Assembly: GCA_934474025.1 (NCBI GenBank)
Contig: CAKSMF010000005.1
Span: 155,867-219,866, forward strand
DNA: 64,000 nt
DNA from: an uncultured Ruminococcus sp.
GTDB lineage: Bacteria > Bacillota > Clostridia > Oscillospirales > Ruminococcaceae
Direction of reading: 5' to 3'
In this document: positions 51,668-60,271 of the stretch, one piece after another
How positions within the stretch are numbered: the first letter of the stretch is position 1
Layout of the letters: each line of letters opens with the position of its first letter
Position numbers and translations under genes: made by a program
The notes under the pieces: model-generated
The model's database searches: none
The model's input: only the letters and a program-made list of their open reading frames with translations
What the model was told of the DNA's origin: nothing

Positions 51668-52198
51668 ATGAAGAAGAAATTTATTGGTATTATGACAGCA
51701 ATTTCATGTTTAATATGTTCATCAGTTTCAATGGGCATAACAGCGTTTGCGGAAAATGAAGCAACATCTGCATCATCAAGTGCTACTACACAGGCTGAAT
51801 CGGGGTCAGTGTTCTGGACTCTTATTTTTCCGCTTATAATAATGTTTGTGTTGCTTTATTTTATGGTTATAAGACCACAGAAAAAACGTGACAATGAACT
51901 TAAAGATATGCAGAATAGTCTTGAAATCGGTGACGAAATTGTAACAGGTGGCGGTATTGTCGGAATAGTTGTTTCAACAGGTGATGACACTGTTGTTATC
52001 GAAACAGGCGGTGCAAGACAAAAGCTCAGAATTAAAACATGGGCTATCACTGAAAACGTTTCAGCACAGGAGCGTATCAAAGCTGCAAAAGCTGCATCAT
52101 CTAAGAAAAAGGAATCTGCTCTTGCATCTGCTGGAGTAGTTGAAGATGATTCTGAAAAGAAGTCCAAGAAAAATAAAAAGAAATCCGAAGAAGAATAA
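51668..52198 (+). CDS. yajC: Preprotein translocase subunit YajC with N-terminal signal-like extension
   Basis: YajC joins the SecDF complex at the membrane. The 176-residue protein is longer than the usual 85-110: residues 1-28 look like a signal peptide (ISCLICSSVSMGITAFA), followed by a Ser/Thr/Ala-rich stretch, the YajC membrane helix (about 48-68), and YFMVIRPQKKRDNELKDMQNSLEIGDEIVTGGGIVGIV. A Lys/Glu-rich tail ends the protein. If the signal is cleaved, the topology gains an outside N-terminal segment. AATG start with GGAGAG site. Confidence 0.9.
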   Translation: MKKKFIGIMTAISCLICSSVSMGITAFAENEATSASSSATTQAESGSVFWTLIFPLIIMFVLLYFMVIRPQKKRDNELKDMQNSLEIGDEIVTGGGIVGIVVSTGDDTVVIETGGARQKLRIKTWAITENVSAQERIKAAKAASSKKKESALASAGVVEDDSEKKSKKNKKKSEEE

Positions 52199-52207
52199 TA
52201 TAAAATA

Positions 52208-52261
52208 CTTCCGCATAGAATTTTTGTGAACAATTATTTTCTGTGCGGAGGTTATTTTTTT
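52208..52261 (+). terminator. Hairpin after yajC that also holds the next gene's ribosome binding site
   Basis: CTTCCGCATAGAA (52208-52220) pairs over 13 positions with TTCTGTGCGGAGG (52239-52251), followed by a T-run to 52261. The 3' arm includes the GCGGAGG site for the ATG at 52262, so the hairpin can act as a terminator and as a translation lock. Confidence 0.75.
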
Positions 52262-52660
52262 ATGCGTCGTCATCATAAAAGTGTCTGGACAAACAGTATC
52301 ACAAGTATAACGATAGCAGTATTTTCTGGAATTTTATTTATATTTTTTACAGCTTTATTATTGTCTCTGATAATGTACTATATTCTTGGTGATATGAGGA
52401 TATCAAAAATTTTTTCTATACTGTCTGTTTGTTTCGGAACTTACCTAAGCACTTATTTATGCGGAAAGTTTCGCCGTAAGCATGGACTTACAGAGGGCAT
52501 TATATCCGGAGCATTGATTTATATAGTTATTGTGATTTTAGGAATAATATTTTTCAAGGAGTTTATCGGAATAAAAAAACTCCTTCTTCTGACCGTTTCG
52601 GGTGCAGTAGGAGGAGTTACAGGTGTTAATTCAAAGCGTCCTAAGAATTTTACAGAATAA
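52262..52660 (+). CDS. TIGR04086-type membrane protein
   Basis: The 132-residue protein has four hydrophobic spans and the glycine-rich turns LCGKFRRKHGLTEGIISG and LTVSGAVGGVTGV, which fit the TIGR04086 family found beside yajC in Clostridia. Start ATG 52262 follows GCGGAGG by 10 bases; the frame is open from 52226 but lacks a site. Function unknown. Confidence 0.82.
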   Translation: MRRHHKSVWTNSITSITIAVFSGILFIFFTALLLSLIMYYILGDMRISKIFSILSVCFGTYLSTYLCGKFRRKHGLTEGIISGALIYIVIVILGIIFFKEFIGIKKLLLLTVSGAVGGVTGVNSKRPKNFTE

Positions 52661-52662
52661 TT

Positions 52663-52971
52663 TTAATTCATTATTATAAACAGAATACTAATAATAATGC
52701 CGATACAGGAAACTATTCCCCATATAGCTGAATGAAGTTTCTGAAATTTAATATTATTATTGTAGCGTATTAAAGAGTATTTCCATGATGAAACCCCGAA
52801 TAAACTTACAGCAATCGGAATCAATACAGCAATTGTCTTAGAAACATTATTACTAATGCCCTCTGTATTCCATTGTACTGCTACATTATCAGGAAGTAAA
52901 ACAAAAGAAATAAAACTGAATATAGCAACAATAATAAGAATTGAATTTTGCAATAAAGATTGTTTTTTCAT
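52663..52971 (-). CDS. Small DUF1648-like membrane protein
   Basis: The 102-residue protein has three membrane helices. The loop after the first, LPDNVAVQWNTEGISNN, matches the DUF1648 pattern of a proline-started loop with a WN and Gly seen in SdpI-like immunity and regulatory proteins. It is only one DUF1648 unit without the longer SdpI tail. It lies 20 bases after the HtrA gene on the same strand and may be part of that operon. Confidence 0.72.
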   Translation of the reverse strand: MKKQSLLQNSILIIVAIFSFISFVLLPDNVAVQWNTEGISNNVSKTIAVLIPIAVSLFGVSSWKYSLIRYNNNIKFQKLHSAIWGIVSCIGIIISILFIIMN

Positions 52972-52991
52972 AGATAATTCTCCTTCTATAA

Positions 52992-54323
52992 TTAATAATC
53001 TCCTGAAGTATCTTCCATAAGTTTGAATTCTATATCATAATAAGTTACTTTACCATTTTTTTCGATATGGGCACAAGTAGCCGGAACTGTATCGCCTGCC
53101 CCGAATTTACTGCTTATATTATTATAAAGTTCGTCATATGTTTTTATGGATTTTCCGTCAATTTTCGTAATGAAATCACCTGCTTTAAGTTCGGTATTGG
53201 AAATATCACAATCTTCACTTATTGAGTCAATATAGATTCCCTCAAAGTTTTCCGGAAGTTCAAAACCGAGTTTATTTTCGATAATCATTATTTTTTCAGC
53301 AGATGACATATCAACAAGCTGTATGCCTATTCTGAAACGTCCGCCTACAAAACCGTTATCAATAAGTTGTTCGATAATGGGGAGAGCATCATTAATAGTT
53401 ATTGCAAAGCCCAGTCCCTCAAAACTCGAACTTACATATTTTGATGATGTTATACCTATTACCTGACCATACATATTTACAAGAGCTCCGCCGGAGTTTC
53501 CGGGGCTGATATCGGCGTTTGTCTGAATGCAGTTCATTTCAAAACCTGTCGAATCACTGCGGATTTTTCTGTTTACAGCTGAAATTATTCCGTCTGTAAC
53601 GGTGCTTGAAAGTCCGGCAGGATTTCCGACTGCTATTACCTGTTCACCGACAATAGCTTCATCGGAATTTCCGAGAACAGCCGGAACAATATTAGCATTA
53701 TCCACTTTTATAACAGCGATATCAGTTTTAGAATCTCTTCCTATTATTCTTGAATTGTAAACTTTATTGTCGGTTGCATGAACTGTATGATAGCCGTTTG
53801 AATCAAGAACATGAGCATTAGTTACAATGTATCCGTCATCTGAAATTACAACTCCCGAGCCAGTACCAGAAAGCTTAGTTTTGTTTGCGTCCGAATAGGT
53901 ATATATTTCTACTATTGAATCCTTTACATAAGCAGCAGCACCTTCAATAGTATATTTGCCGTTTTCATCTACAAAGTTGCTTAAATCGTTAGCACCGTCC
54001 GGTTTGGTCTGTTGATACATTACAACATGATGTTTTGCTATTGAATCGATAACTTTCTGACTGTTGTATATATCGTATGTTATGCCGTATATTGAAAGTC
54101 CTATGGCAAGCAGTATGATAAATACAAAAAGAAAAATTATAAACTTTTCGCCATTTGTATTTTTTCTTTTTCTGATACTTACAGGAGGAGTTTCATTTTC
54201 ATAGGTGTACATAAAATCCGGATATGATGTATAAGTTTTTTCTTCACTTACGGAAGACTCATTATCAGAAGTGTGTTGGATTTCCTGTTTTTGAGAATCA
54301 TCAGAAGAATAAATATCGTCCAT
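52992..54323 (-). CDS. htrA: Membrane-anchored HtrA-type serine protease with PDZ domain
   Basis: HtrA proteases degrade misfolded envelope proteins. The 443-residue protein has a cytoplasmic N-terminus of about 58 residues, one membrane helix (about 61-82), and a trypsin-like domain with catalytic triad H171 (TNAHVL), D201 (TDIAVIK) and S277 (GNSGGAL). A PDZ domain covers about 325-430. The gene follows the histidine kinase by 15 bases, a common two-component/HtrA arrangement that suggests envelope-stress control. Confidence 0.94.
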   Translation of the reverse strand: MDDIYSSDDSQKQEIQHTSDNESSVSEEKTYTSYPDFMYTYENETPPVSIRKRKNTNGEKFIIFLFVFIILLAIGLSIYGITYDIYNSQKVIDSIAKHHVVMYQQTKPDGANDLSNFVDENGKYTIEGAAAYVKDSIVEIYTYSDANKTKLSGTGSGVVISDDGYIVTNAHVLDSNGYHTVHATDNKVYNSRIIGRDSKTDIAVIKVDNANIVPAVLGNSDEAIVGEQVIAVGNPAGLSSTVTDGIISAVNRKIRSDSTGFEMNCIQTNADISPGNSGGALVNMYGQVIGITSSKYVSSSFEGLGFAITINDALPIIEQLIDNGFVGGRFRIGIQLVDMSSAEKIMIIENKLGFELPENFEGIYIDSISEDCDISNTELKAGDFITKIDGKSIKTYDELYNNISSKFGAGDTVPATCAHIEKNGKVTYYDIEFKLMEDTSGDY

Positions 54324-54338
54324 AAAATCTCCTTTCTA

Positions 54339-55766
54339 TTATGAAAGATTTTGTTTTTGGGGAACTTGTATTAAAAATTCAGTATATTCACCGTAAACGC
54401 TTTTTACAGCTATATTGCCATTGTTTATGTGTAGTATTCTGCGTGATATTGAAAGCCCCAGTCCTAAACCGTTGGTATCCATTCCACGTGAGGAATCAGT
54501 TTTATAGAACCTGTCAAAAACCTGTGGAATTTCAGAATCTTTAAGTCCCATACCAGTGTTTTTTATTCCTACAATGCACATATTGTCCTTTTTTTCAAAA
54601 CTGAATGAAAGCTTACCGCCATTATTTACAAACTTAACAGCATTTTCTATAAGGTTGTAGATAACCTGTTGTATAAGGTCAGGGTCAACTTCTGCTATAA
54701 GGTCATCAGCATCAAATTCTTCTACTTCAACGTTTTTGCTTTCTATTTTCTTTTCAAACATGAATGCTGTTTTAATAACAAGGTCAGTAAGATTTGTATC
54801 CTTGAAATTAGGTTTCAGCGTACCGGATTCAAAACGACTCATATTAAGCATTGAACTGATAAGTATTTTTAAACGCTGTATTTCATTTGAAACAATTACA
54901 AGATATTCATTGCTTTGGCTTTTTGGAATAGTACCGTCAAGAATACCATCTACAAAACCACCTATTGTAGTAATAGGTGTTCGTAGTTCGTGTGAAACAT
55001 TGGCAATAAAAGTCTTGCTGGTTTCTTCGCTTGTTTCAACGTCTAAAGCAAGAGCATTTATGTATTTAGCGGTTTCACTTGGAAATACTGAATCATCTGT
55101 AGGTATTTTTTCTGAAAAGTCACCTTGTGAGTATTGTTTAAGTATTCTGATTGCATCGTTTGTGTGTTTAGAGCGTTTGCGGACTTTTTCTTTTATTATG
55201 ATGAAAAGTATAATAAATATAATTATTGATACGATTGAATAAGCAAGAAATATTTTCATTGTAAACATACTTATATTATCAGTTCTTCCATATACAAGAG
55301 CATACATTTTTTCATGAACGTCATTATATTTTACAACGAATTTATTTCCATACAAAAGATAAGGTTCTTCAGAAGAAATTTCACGTGAATTAAGGTCTAA
55401 ATACTGTCCTTTATCTAAACGTGACTTTATATTTTCCTGTACGGGAGTGGGAATATCTTCATTTTTACAGCCTGATAAAACGCATTCACTGTCTTGATTG
55501 TATATACATATTATTACATTGTATTCATTAGTAAATAAATCATGAAGTTTTATTGATTCATCGCTGTTAAAACTGCCGGTATTATTATATTCTTCACTTA
55601 TACAGCTTATGAAAAGCTCACCTATATTGCGGATTTTTTCAAGTTCTGTCTGTTTGTATACAGATGAAGTTATACTGACAACGATAATACCAAGTATAAT
55701 TATGAATGATGCCATCATAATTACTGTATATTTAAGAATTTTATTATATACATTATTGTCTATCAA
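54339..55766 (-). CDS. Two-component sensor histidine kinase
   Basis: The 475-residue protein has two membrane spans (about 13-35 and 171-192) around an extracellular sensor of about 135 residues, a HAMP-like linker, phosphoacceptor H259 in NVSHELRTPITT, and the ATPase domain with NLIENAVKF, DRFYKTDSSRG and GLGLGLSISRRI. The TTG start follows AGAGGTGA. It partners with the response regulator upstream. The sensor domain has no motif I can name. Confidence 0.93.
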   Translation of the reverse strand: MIDNNVYNKILKYTVIMMASFIIILGIIVVSITSSVYKQTELEKIRNIGELFISCISEEYNNTGSFNSDESIKLHDLFTNEYNVIICIYNQDSECVLSGCKNEDIPTPVQENIKSRLDKGQYLDLNSREISSEEPYLLYGNKFVVKYNDVHEKMYALVYGRTDNISMFTMKIFLAYSIVSIIIFIILFIIIKEKVRKRSKHTNDAIRILKQYSQGDFSEKIPTDDSVFPSETAKYINALALDVETSEETSKTFIANVSHELRTPITTIGGFVDGILDGTIPKSQSNEYLVIVSNEIQRLKILISSMLNMSRFESGTLKPNFKDTNLTDLVIKTAFMFEKKIESKNVEVEEFDADDLIAEVDPDLIQQVIYNLIENAVKFVNNGGKLSFSFEKKDNMCIVGIKNTGMGLKDSEIPQVFDRFYKTDSSRGMDTNGLGLGLSISRRILHINNGNIAVKSVYGEYTEFLIQVPQKQNLS

Positions 55767-55792
55767 CAGAAATCACCTCTGTTTAGTAAAAT

Positions 55793-55825
55793 AGGGGACG
55801 AAAGAAGTCCCCTGAGATTTTTTAT
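55793..55825. terminator. Hairpin between response regulator and kinase genes
   Basis: AGGGGAC (55793-55799) pairs with GTCCCCT (55807-55813). On the minus strand, the direction of transcription, the tail is only ATTTTA, so it is at best a partial attenuator within the operon; on the plus strand the tail is ATTTTTT. Confidence 0.45.
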
Positions 55826-55835
55826 ATATCTGGAA

Positions 55836-56543
55836 TTATTCATCTTCTTTGACTTCAAATTTATAGCCTCTGCCCCAGATAGTTTTAAGTAACCATTTAT
55901 CAGAAACTCCCTCAAGTTTTTCACGAAGTCTTTTTATATGAACATCAATAGTTCTTGAATCTCCATAATATTCAAATCCCCATACTTCGTCAAGAAGCTG
56001 GTCTCTTGTATAGACTCTGTTAGGATTTGATGCGAGATAATAAAGAAGTTCGAGTTCCTTAGGCGGAGTATCAATAGCTTTTCCGTTAACTTTGAGTTCA
56101 TAGCGAGTCATATTTACAGAAAGCTTATCATAATGTACTTCTTTTACTTCTGGTTCAGCATTTGCATTGTTAACACGTCTTGTAACGGCATTTATACGTG
56201 CTATAACTTCCTTAGCGTCAAAAGGTTTTACAATATAATCATCTGATCCAAGGTCAAGACCAATGATTTTATCAATAGTTTCACTTTTAGCTGTAATCAT
56301 TATAATCGGAACATTCGATTTTTTTCTTATTTCACGACACACTTGCCAGCCGTCCATAGTGGGAAGCATTATATCAAGAAGTACAATATCCGGTTTAAGA
56401 GCATTGAATTTTACAACAGCTTCTGCACCGTCATGAGAAAGAATTACTCCATAACCGTCTTTTTCGAGATATAATCTGAGTAAATCACAGATATTTTTGT
56501 CATCGTCAATAATGAGGACTTTCAGACTTTTTTCATTTGCCAT
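55836..56543 (-). CDS. OmpR/PhoB-family response regulator
   Basis: The 235-residue protein has a receiver with acidic D13-D15, phosphoacceptor D57 (LLDIMLPTMDGW), the Thr/Ser site IMITAKS and Lys in VKPFDAKEV. The winged-helix C-terminal domain contains LLYYLASNPNRVYTRDQLLDEVWG and TIDVHIKRLREKL. ATG 56543 follows AGAGGTT. First gene of the RR-HK-HtrA-DUF1648 operon. Confidence 0.94.
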   Translation of the reverse strand: MANEKSLKVLIIDDDKNICDLLRLYLEKDGYGVILSHDGAEAVVKFNALKPDIVLLDIMLPTMDGWQVCREIRKKSNVPIIMITAKSETIDKIIGLDLGSDDYIVKPFDAKEVIARINAVTRRVNNANAEPEVKEVHYDKLSVNMTRYELKVNGKAIDTPPKELELLYYLASNPNRVYTRDQLLDEVWGFEYYGDSRTIDVHIKRLREKLEGVSDKWLLKTIWGRGYKFEVKEDE

Positions 56544-56585
56544 TTTATATAACCTCTTTCTTTCGTTCAAAAATCTATTAATAAT

Positions 56586-56614
56586 ATTATACTGCAAAAT
56601 TTTTTGAATGTCAA
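56586..56614 (-). promoter_or_regulatory. Promoter of the two-component/HtrA operon
   Basis: On the minus strand TTGACA (56614-56609), 17 bases, TATAAT (56591-56586). Confidence 0.9.
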
Positions 56615-56743
56615 TCAATTTCTAAAATTAGTTAAAACGATTGGTTTCATAGTTGTGGAAAATTTATTTAAAGACTTGATTTTATATTGGTTTGCGTGTT
56701 ATAATATAATTCTGGAATATAAAAAAGAACGGAGGTACATTTT

Positions 56744-57598
56744 ATGAATTTCGTGGGGCAAAAATGCGTTTGTTGCGGAAAGGTTTTTGAAAAAAACGAT
56801 GATATTGTAGTTTGTCCGGAATGTGGTTCACCGCATCATCGGGAATGCTATCTGAAAGAAAACCGTTGTGCAAATTCTGCAATGCATAGTACAGGCGAAA
56901 AATGGCAAAGAATAGAAATTGAAAAAGATAATGAATATCAGAAATCTGCTTTTGAAAAAAGTCAGACTGAATTTGATAATTATATTCATCAGATAATTGA
57001 AGAAGATGATACAGAAAATAATGCAGGGTTCAATCCTGATGAGGATATGGGCGGGGCGACTATTAAAGAGATTGCTATGTTTGTGAGAACGAATACTTTT
57101 TATTATATACCGATTTTTAAGAGAATGAAGGATTTAGGTTCTAAAATTTCCTTTAATTTTTCATGCTTTGTATTTCCGTCATTTTATTTTGCAAACCGCA
57201 AGATGTGGTTTTGGGCAGTTATGTCTGCTTTAATAGGTGTGATTTTCGATATACCTTCATTAATTATAATAATGTCACAACAGGAAATATTTACAGATAA
57301 TATAATGAGTTTTATATATCAGAATCAGAATTTTATTGAAGAACTTGCAAATATTTGTATGTGGGGTTCATGGATTTCAAGAATATTGATGTGTATATTT
57401 GCAAACTGGATTTATTTCCGATTTGCAATAAAAAAACTCCGGATTATAAAAAAGAGTGGTACACTTAATCCATATATGCTGATAGCATTCGGAGGAGTAA
57501 AGCCAATGAATATTATATTGATTACACTTATTACAATGTCATTAACACTTGTTTCTGTAATTGGAATAATGTTCTTTCTTAGTAGTATGGCAATGTGA
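56744..57598 (+). CDS. RING-like zinc-finger membrane protein (DUF2628-like)
   Basis: The 284-residue protein has an N-terminal cysteine/histidine cluster: C8, C11, C24, C27, H31/H32, C35 and C42, spaced like prokaryotic RING or LIM-type fingers (CVCCGKVF...CPECGSPHHREC). An acidic linker with predicted helix follows, then about four membrane spans; FYYIPIFKRMKDLGSKISFNFSCF precedes them, as in DUF2628 proteins. Zinc binding is inferred from the ligand spacing. A promoter with TTGATT, 18 bases, TATAAT lies at about 56673-56706. Function unknown; the next gene is a CPBP protease. Confidence 0.8.
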   Translation: MNFVGQKCVCCGKVFEKNDDIVVCPECGSPHHRECYLKENRCANSAMHSTGEKWQRIEIEKDNEYQKSAFEKSQTEFDNYIHQIIEEDDTENNAGFNPDEDMGGATIKEIAMFVRTNTFYYIPIFKRMKDLGSKISFNFSCFVFPSFYFANRKMWFWAVMSALIGVIFDIPSLIIIMSQQEIFTDNIMSFIYQNQNFIEELANICMWGSWISRILMCIFANWIYFRFAIKKLRIIKKSGTLNPYMLIAFGGVKPMNIILITLITMSLTLVSVIGIMFFLSSMAM

Positions 57599-57614
57599 AT
57601 TTTAAATATGACTA

Positions 57615-57657
57615 TTGACAAAAGCACCCATTTACAGTAAAATTATTTTATACTGTA
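57615..57657 (+). promoter_or_regulatory. Promoter and palindrome before the CPBP protease gene
   Basis: TTGACA (57615-57620), 17 bases, TAAAAT (57638-57643). TACAGTA (57633-57639) and TACTGTA (57651-57657) form an inverted repeat across the -10 box and start point, a likely operator. Confidence 0.7.
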
Positions 57658-57674
57658 GATTAGAGGTGCTTTTT

Positions 57675-58640
57675 TTGAAAATAAAATCCGAAATGTTTAA
57701 GGAATCAAGCGAATCCTTGGCATCACCGTCATTGCCTGTGCAGATATTTTCTTTTTTGATAGTATTTTTTATTATATATCTGCTTGAAGCTATTATACCG
57801 TCGATAATTTCAATAAAACCCATGATGCAGGAAATGCAGGCACAAAATATGCTTGACAATACTAAAAAAATTGATATAAAGGCTTTTATGGGAGTGGCTA
57901 CAATTGTTTCAACTTCTCCAAAAGTTATGATACCAACATTGTTATCAACTGTATTCGGAACAATAACAAGTATAATTTATTGCCGTAATATTGAAGTAAG
58001 ACCAGTAACTTCAATGGGAGTAAGAAAAAGAAAAATAATTCCTCATTATCTGCAAGGTCTTATTACCGGAATTATTATGATGACTGTTATTACATTGTTA
58101 AGTGTTGTAACAGGCGTTAATAGTATTTCAGTATGCAGTAGTATCAATATCGGAATAATATTGTTATATTTACTCGGATTCTTTGTACAGGGAATGAGTG
58201 AGGAATTTATTTTCCGTGGTTACCTTATGACAACAATTGGCGGGCATCATTCAGCATGGCTTGCACTTGCAATAAGTTCCGGAGCATTTGCTTTTGCTCA
58301 TGTTTTTAATCCAGGGTTTAATGGTCTTTCATGCATAAATCTTGCTATGTTTGGAATGTTTGCGGGTTTGTACATGATTTGTTTTAATGATATATGGGGT
58401 GTATGCGGAATACATTCTATATGGAACTTCATGCAGGGTAATTTCTACGGCATAAGTGTAAGTGGTACTGGTAATACAGAATCTGTTTTCCGTACAACAT
58501 CGCAAACTTCTTATTCATGGCTCAATGGCGGGGATTTCGGAATAGAAGGAAGTATATTTACTACTATTGTACTTCTTTCCGGAATAGTGCTAATATTAAT
58601 AAAAATAAGAAAAAATCAGAATAAAGAAGAACTGTCCTGA
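57675..58640 (+). CDS. CPBP-family intramembrane metalloprotease
   Basis: The 321-residue protein has about eight spans and the CPBP (ABI) active-site motifs: EEFIFRGYL (paired Glu and Arg), FAFAHVF (His) and HSIWNFMQG (second His). These proteins are related to Rce1-type proteases; in bacteria some cleave membrane peptides or give bacteriocin immunity. TTG 57675 follows AGAGGTG by 6 bases and lies after the promoter's start point; the frame open from 57615 overlaps the promoter. Substrate unknown. Confidence 0.88.
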   Translation: MKIKSEMFKESSESLASPSLPVQIFSFLIVFFIIYLLEAIIPSIISIKPMMQEMQAQNMLDNTKKIDIKAFMGVATIVSTSPKVMIPTLLSTVFGTITSIIYCRNIEVRPVTSMGVRKRKIIPHYLQGLITGIIMMTVITLLSVVTGVNSISVCSSINIGIILLYLLGFFVQGMSEEFIFRGYLMTTIGGHHSAWLALAISSGAFAFAHVFNPGFNGLSCINLAMFGMFAGLYMICFNDIWGVCGIHSIWNFMQGNFYGISVSGTGNTESVFRTTSQTSYSWLNGGDFGIEGSIFTTIVLLSGIVLILIKIRKNQNKEELS

Positions 58641-58658
58641 AACAGTTCTTTTTTTTTA
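58627..58658 (+). terminator. Terminator overlapping the CPBP stop codon
   Basis: AAGAACTGT (58627-58635) pairs with ACAGTTCTT (58642-58650), followed by a long T-run; the stop codon is in the loop. Confidence 0.9.
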
Positions 58659-58704
58659 CTATTTATTTAGTTTTAAGTAAAAACAAAAATAATTAAAAAT
58701 ACTA

Positions 58705-58733
58705 TTGACAAATTAACAAATATATGATATTCT
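58705..58733 (+). promoter_or_regulatory. Possible promoter of the Spo0A-like gene
   Basis: TTGACA (58705-58710), 17 bases, TATTCT (58728-58733). The -10 is weak. A leader of about 90 bases follows; no Spo0A box is seen. Confidence 0.6.
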
Positions 58734-58832
58734 GTAAATAATCAAAAAAAATGACAAAATTGCGTTTTGTATAAAATTAGTATGGTTTATATGTAATTAA
58801 AAAATAAAGGATATAATCTTATAGGAAATAAT

Positions 58833-59600
58833 ATGAATAACAATGTTATTGTATGTTTTAATAATAATGAATATTACTGCAAAAAAATAATAAGTCATCT
58901 TATAGAATGCGGAATGAATGTTGAATTATCTTCGGATAGTGAAAACATGATTATGAAAAATCTGTCCACAAGAAAATATAATGCAGTTGTGATATTTTCG
59001 TCATATGACAGTGCCGAAAAAATAAACCTTATCAGCAGGATAAGAAGTTCTTTTCCGGAAATATCTATAGCAATATTTGTTTATATGTCATTGTATAAAT
59101 ATTGCAGGGAATTTGTTTCCGCCGGTGCAAATAGGTGCATTATAATGCCTCAAAATGTAAGAAACGCTTGCAACTGCATTATACATATGATGAATGACCA
59201 ACATTTATATTTGCAGGAAACTGTAAATTTTATGGTAAAATGTGGATTTGTTCCTAAAGTCAATGGATTTTATTATTTCTGTTCAGCAATAGAAATTTGT
59301 ACACAGGATTCACCTAATAGTGTTTCTGAAATTTATATGGCTGTTGCGGAACGTTTTGGTACTACTATAGAAATTATTGAAAGTTCAATAAGGCATTTTA
59401 TAAAAGTATCCTACAATAAAGGAGTAATAGATAAATTTCTTATTGATACTACAAAAAGACCTTCAAACCATGAAATGATAAATTTAGCAGTTAAAGCTAT
59501 GAGTGATTTTTATGAAATATTTGATGGAAAAGTTATTGAAAAAAATGATTTTGAAAGGTTACGTATGTCATTATTGTCATTACAAAGTGTGTTTCAGTGA
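58833..59600 (+). CDS. Spo0A-like transcription factor with degenerate receiver domain
   Basis: The 255-residue protein pairs a receiver-like N-terminal domain (about 1-110) with a C-terminal Spo0A DNA-binding domain (about 125-230). The latter has KVNGFYYFCSAIEICTQD, YMAVAERFGTT and IIESSIRHFIKVSYNKGVID, matching the Spo0A recognition-helix region. In the receiver the acidic pocket is FN (F9, N10) instead of DD, the phosphoacceptor position is F55 (AVVIFSSYD), and the conserved Lys is Met (CIIMPQN). It therefore cannot be phosphorylated in the usual way. It may bind Spo0A sites constitutively, or as an antagonist or heterodimer. Stands alone with a terminator. Confidence 0.85.
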   Translation: MNNNVIVCFNNNEYYCKKIISHLIECGMNVELSSDSENMIMKNLSTRKYNAVVIFSSYDSAEKINLISRIRSSFPEISIAIFVYMSLYKYCREFVSAGANRCIIMPQNVRNACNCIIHMMNDQHLYLQETVNFMVKCGFVPKVNGFYYFCSAIEICTQDSPNSVSEIYMAVAERFGTTIEIIESSIRHFIKVSYNKGVIDKFLIDTTKRPSNHEMINLAVKAMSDFYEIFDGKVIEKNDFERLRMSLLSLQSVFQ

Positions 59601-59605
59601 ACTAT

Positions 59606-59641
59606 AAAAAAGGCGGAATCATATAGATTCCGCCTTTTTTA
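59606..59641. terminator. Bidirectional terminator between the Spo0A-like gene and the purine operon
   Basis: AAAAAGGCGGAATC (59607-59620) pairs with GATTCCGCCTTTTT (59626-59639) around ATATA, with T-runs usable in both directions. Confidence 0.93.
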
Positions 59642-60271
59642 TTATTCTTCAAAAAATGTACTTTTGTATTCTGCAACACGGGCTTTGTCTCCGTAACAGT
59701 CGATTTCGATTATTTCACGTTTAAGCATATACTTTATTGAACTGAACAACAGTAAAAATGCAATAGCATTTGTGAATATACTGAAATATATTCTTATTCC
59801 GATGACATTTCCTAACATTCCACCAAGCATTATTCCGATGCATATAATAATTATTATTTCATAGGATTTCTTATCAGGGTCAAATGTCAGAAATGCAAAA
59901 CATACCATTGCCGAAAATATAGAATGAACTATAGCAAGAAGTAGTGAATAAGGTTTATAGAAATCAATTCTGTATGAATTTAATTCAAGTGTCATCATAA
60001 CAGCTTCAGTGACAATATATACTGAATAAGCTATTTTTAACCATTTACGCATACGTGCTGTTTTGCTGATAAGTATATCAGAAACAATAAGACAGCCAAA
60101 TCCGGAAAATTCACACAGATAAGCAACGATTTCAAGAAATTTTACAAAACCGTTTTCAAGGTCAAAAATCAGATAGTAAATAAAACACACTATACTGAAA
60201 ATTATAAATAATGCATTTCCGATAAGTCCAAGATTAAGCCCGATATTGAGTTTTTTGTGCATATTTTCCAT
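59642..60271 (-). CDS. Polytopic membrane protein coupled to purD
   Basis: The 209-residue protein has about six hydrophobic spans and a short C-terminal tail of charged residues. Its ATG overlaps the purD stop (TAATG), so it is translated with purD. No motif is recognisable and no family is certain. It is the last gene of the purine operon, directly before the terminator. Confidence 0.75.
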   Translation of the reverse strand: MENMHKKLNIGLNLGLIGNALFIIFSIVCFIYYLIFDLENGFVKFLEIVAYLCEFSGFGCLIVSDILISKTARMRKWLKIAYSVYIVTEAVMMTLELNSYRIDFYKPYSLLLAIVHSIFSAMVCFAFLTFDPDKKSYEIIIIICIGIMLGGMLGNVIGIRIYFSIFTNAIAFLLLFSSIKYMLKREIIEIDCYGDKARVAEYKSTFFEE

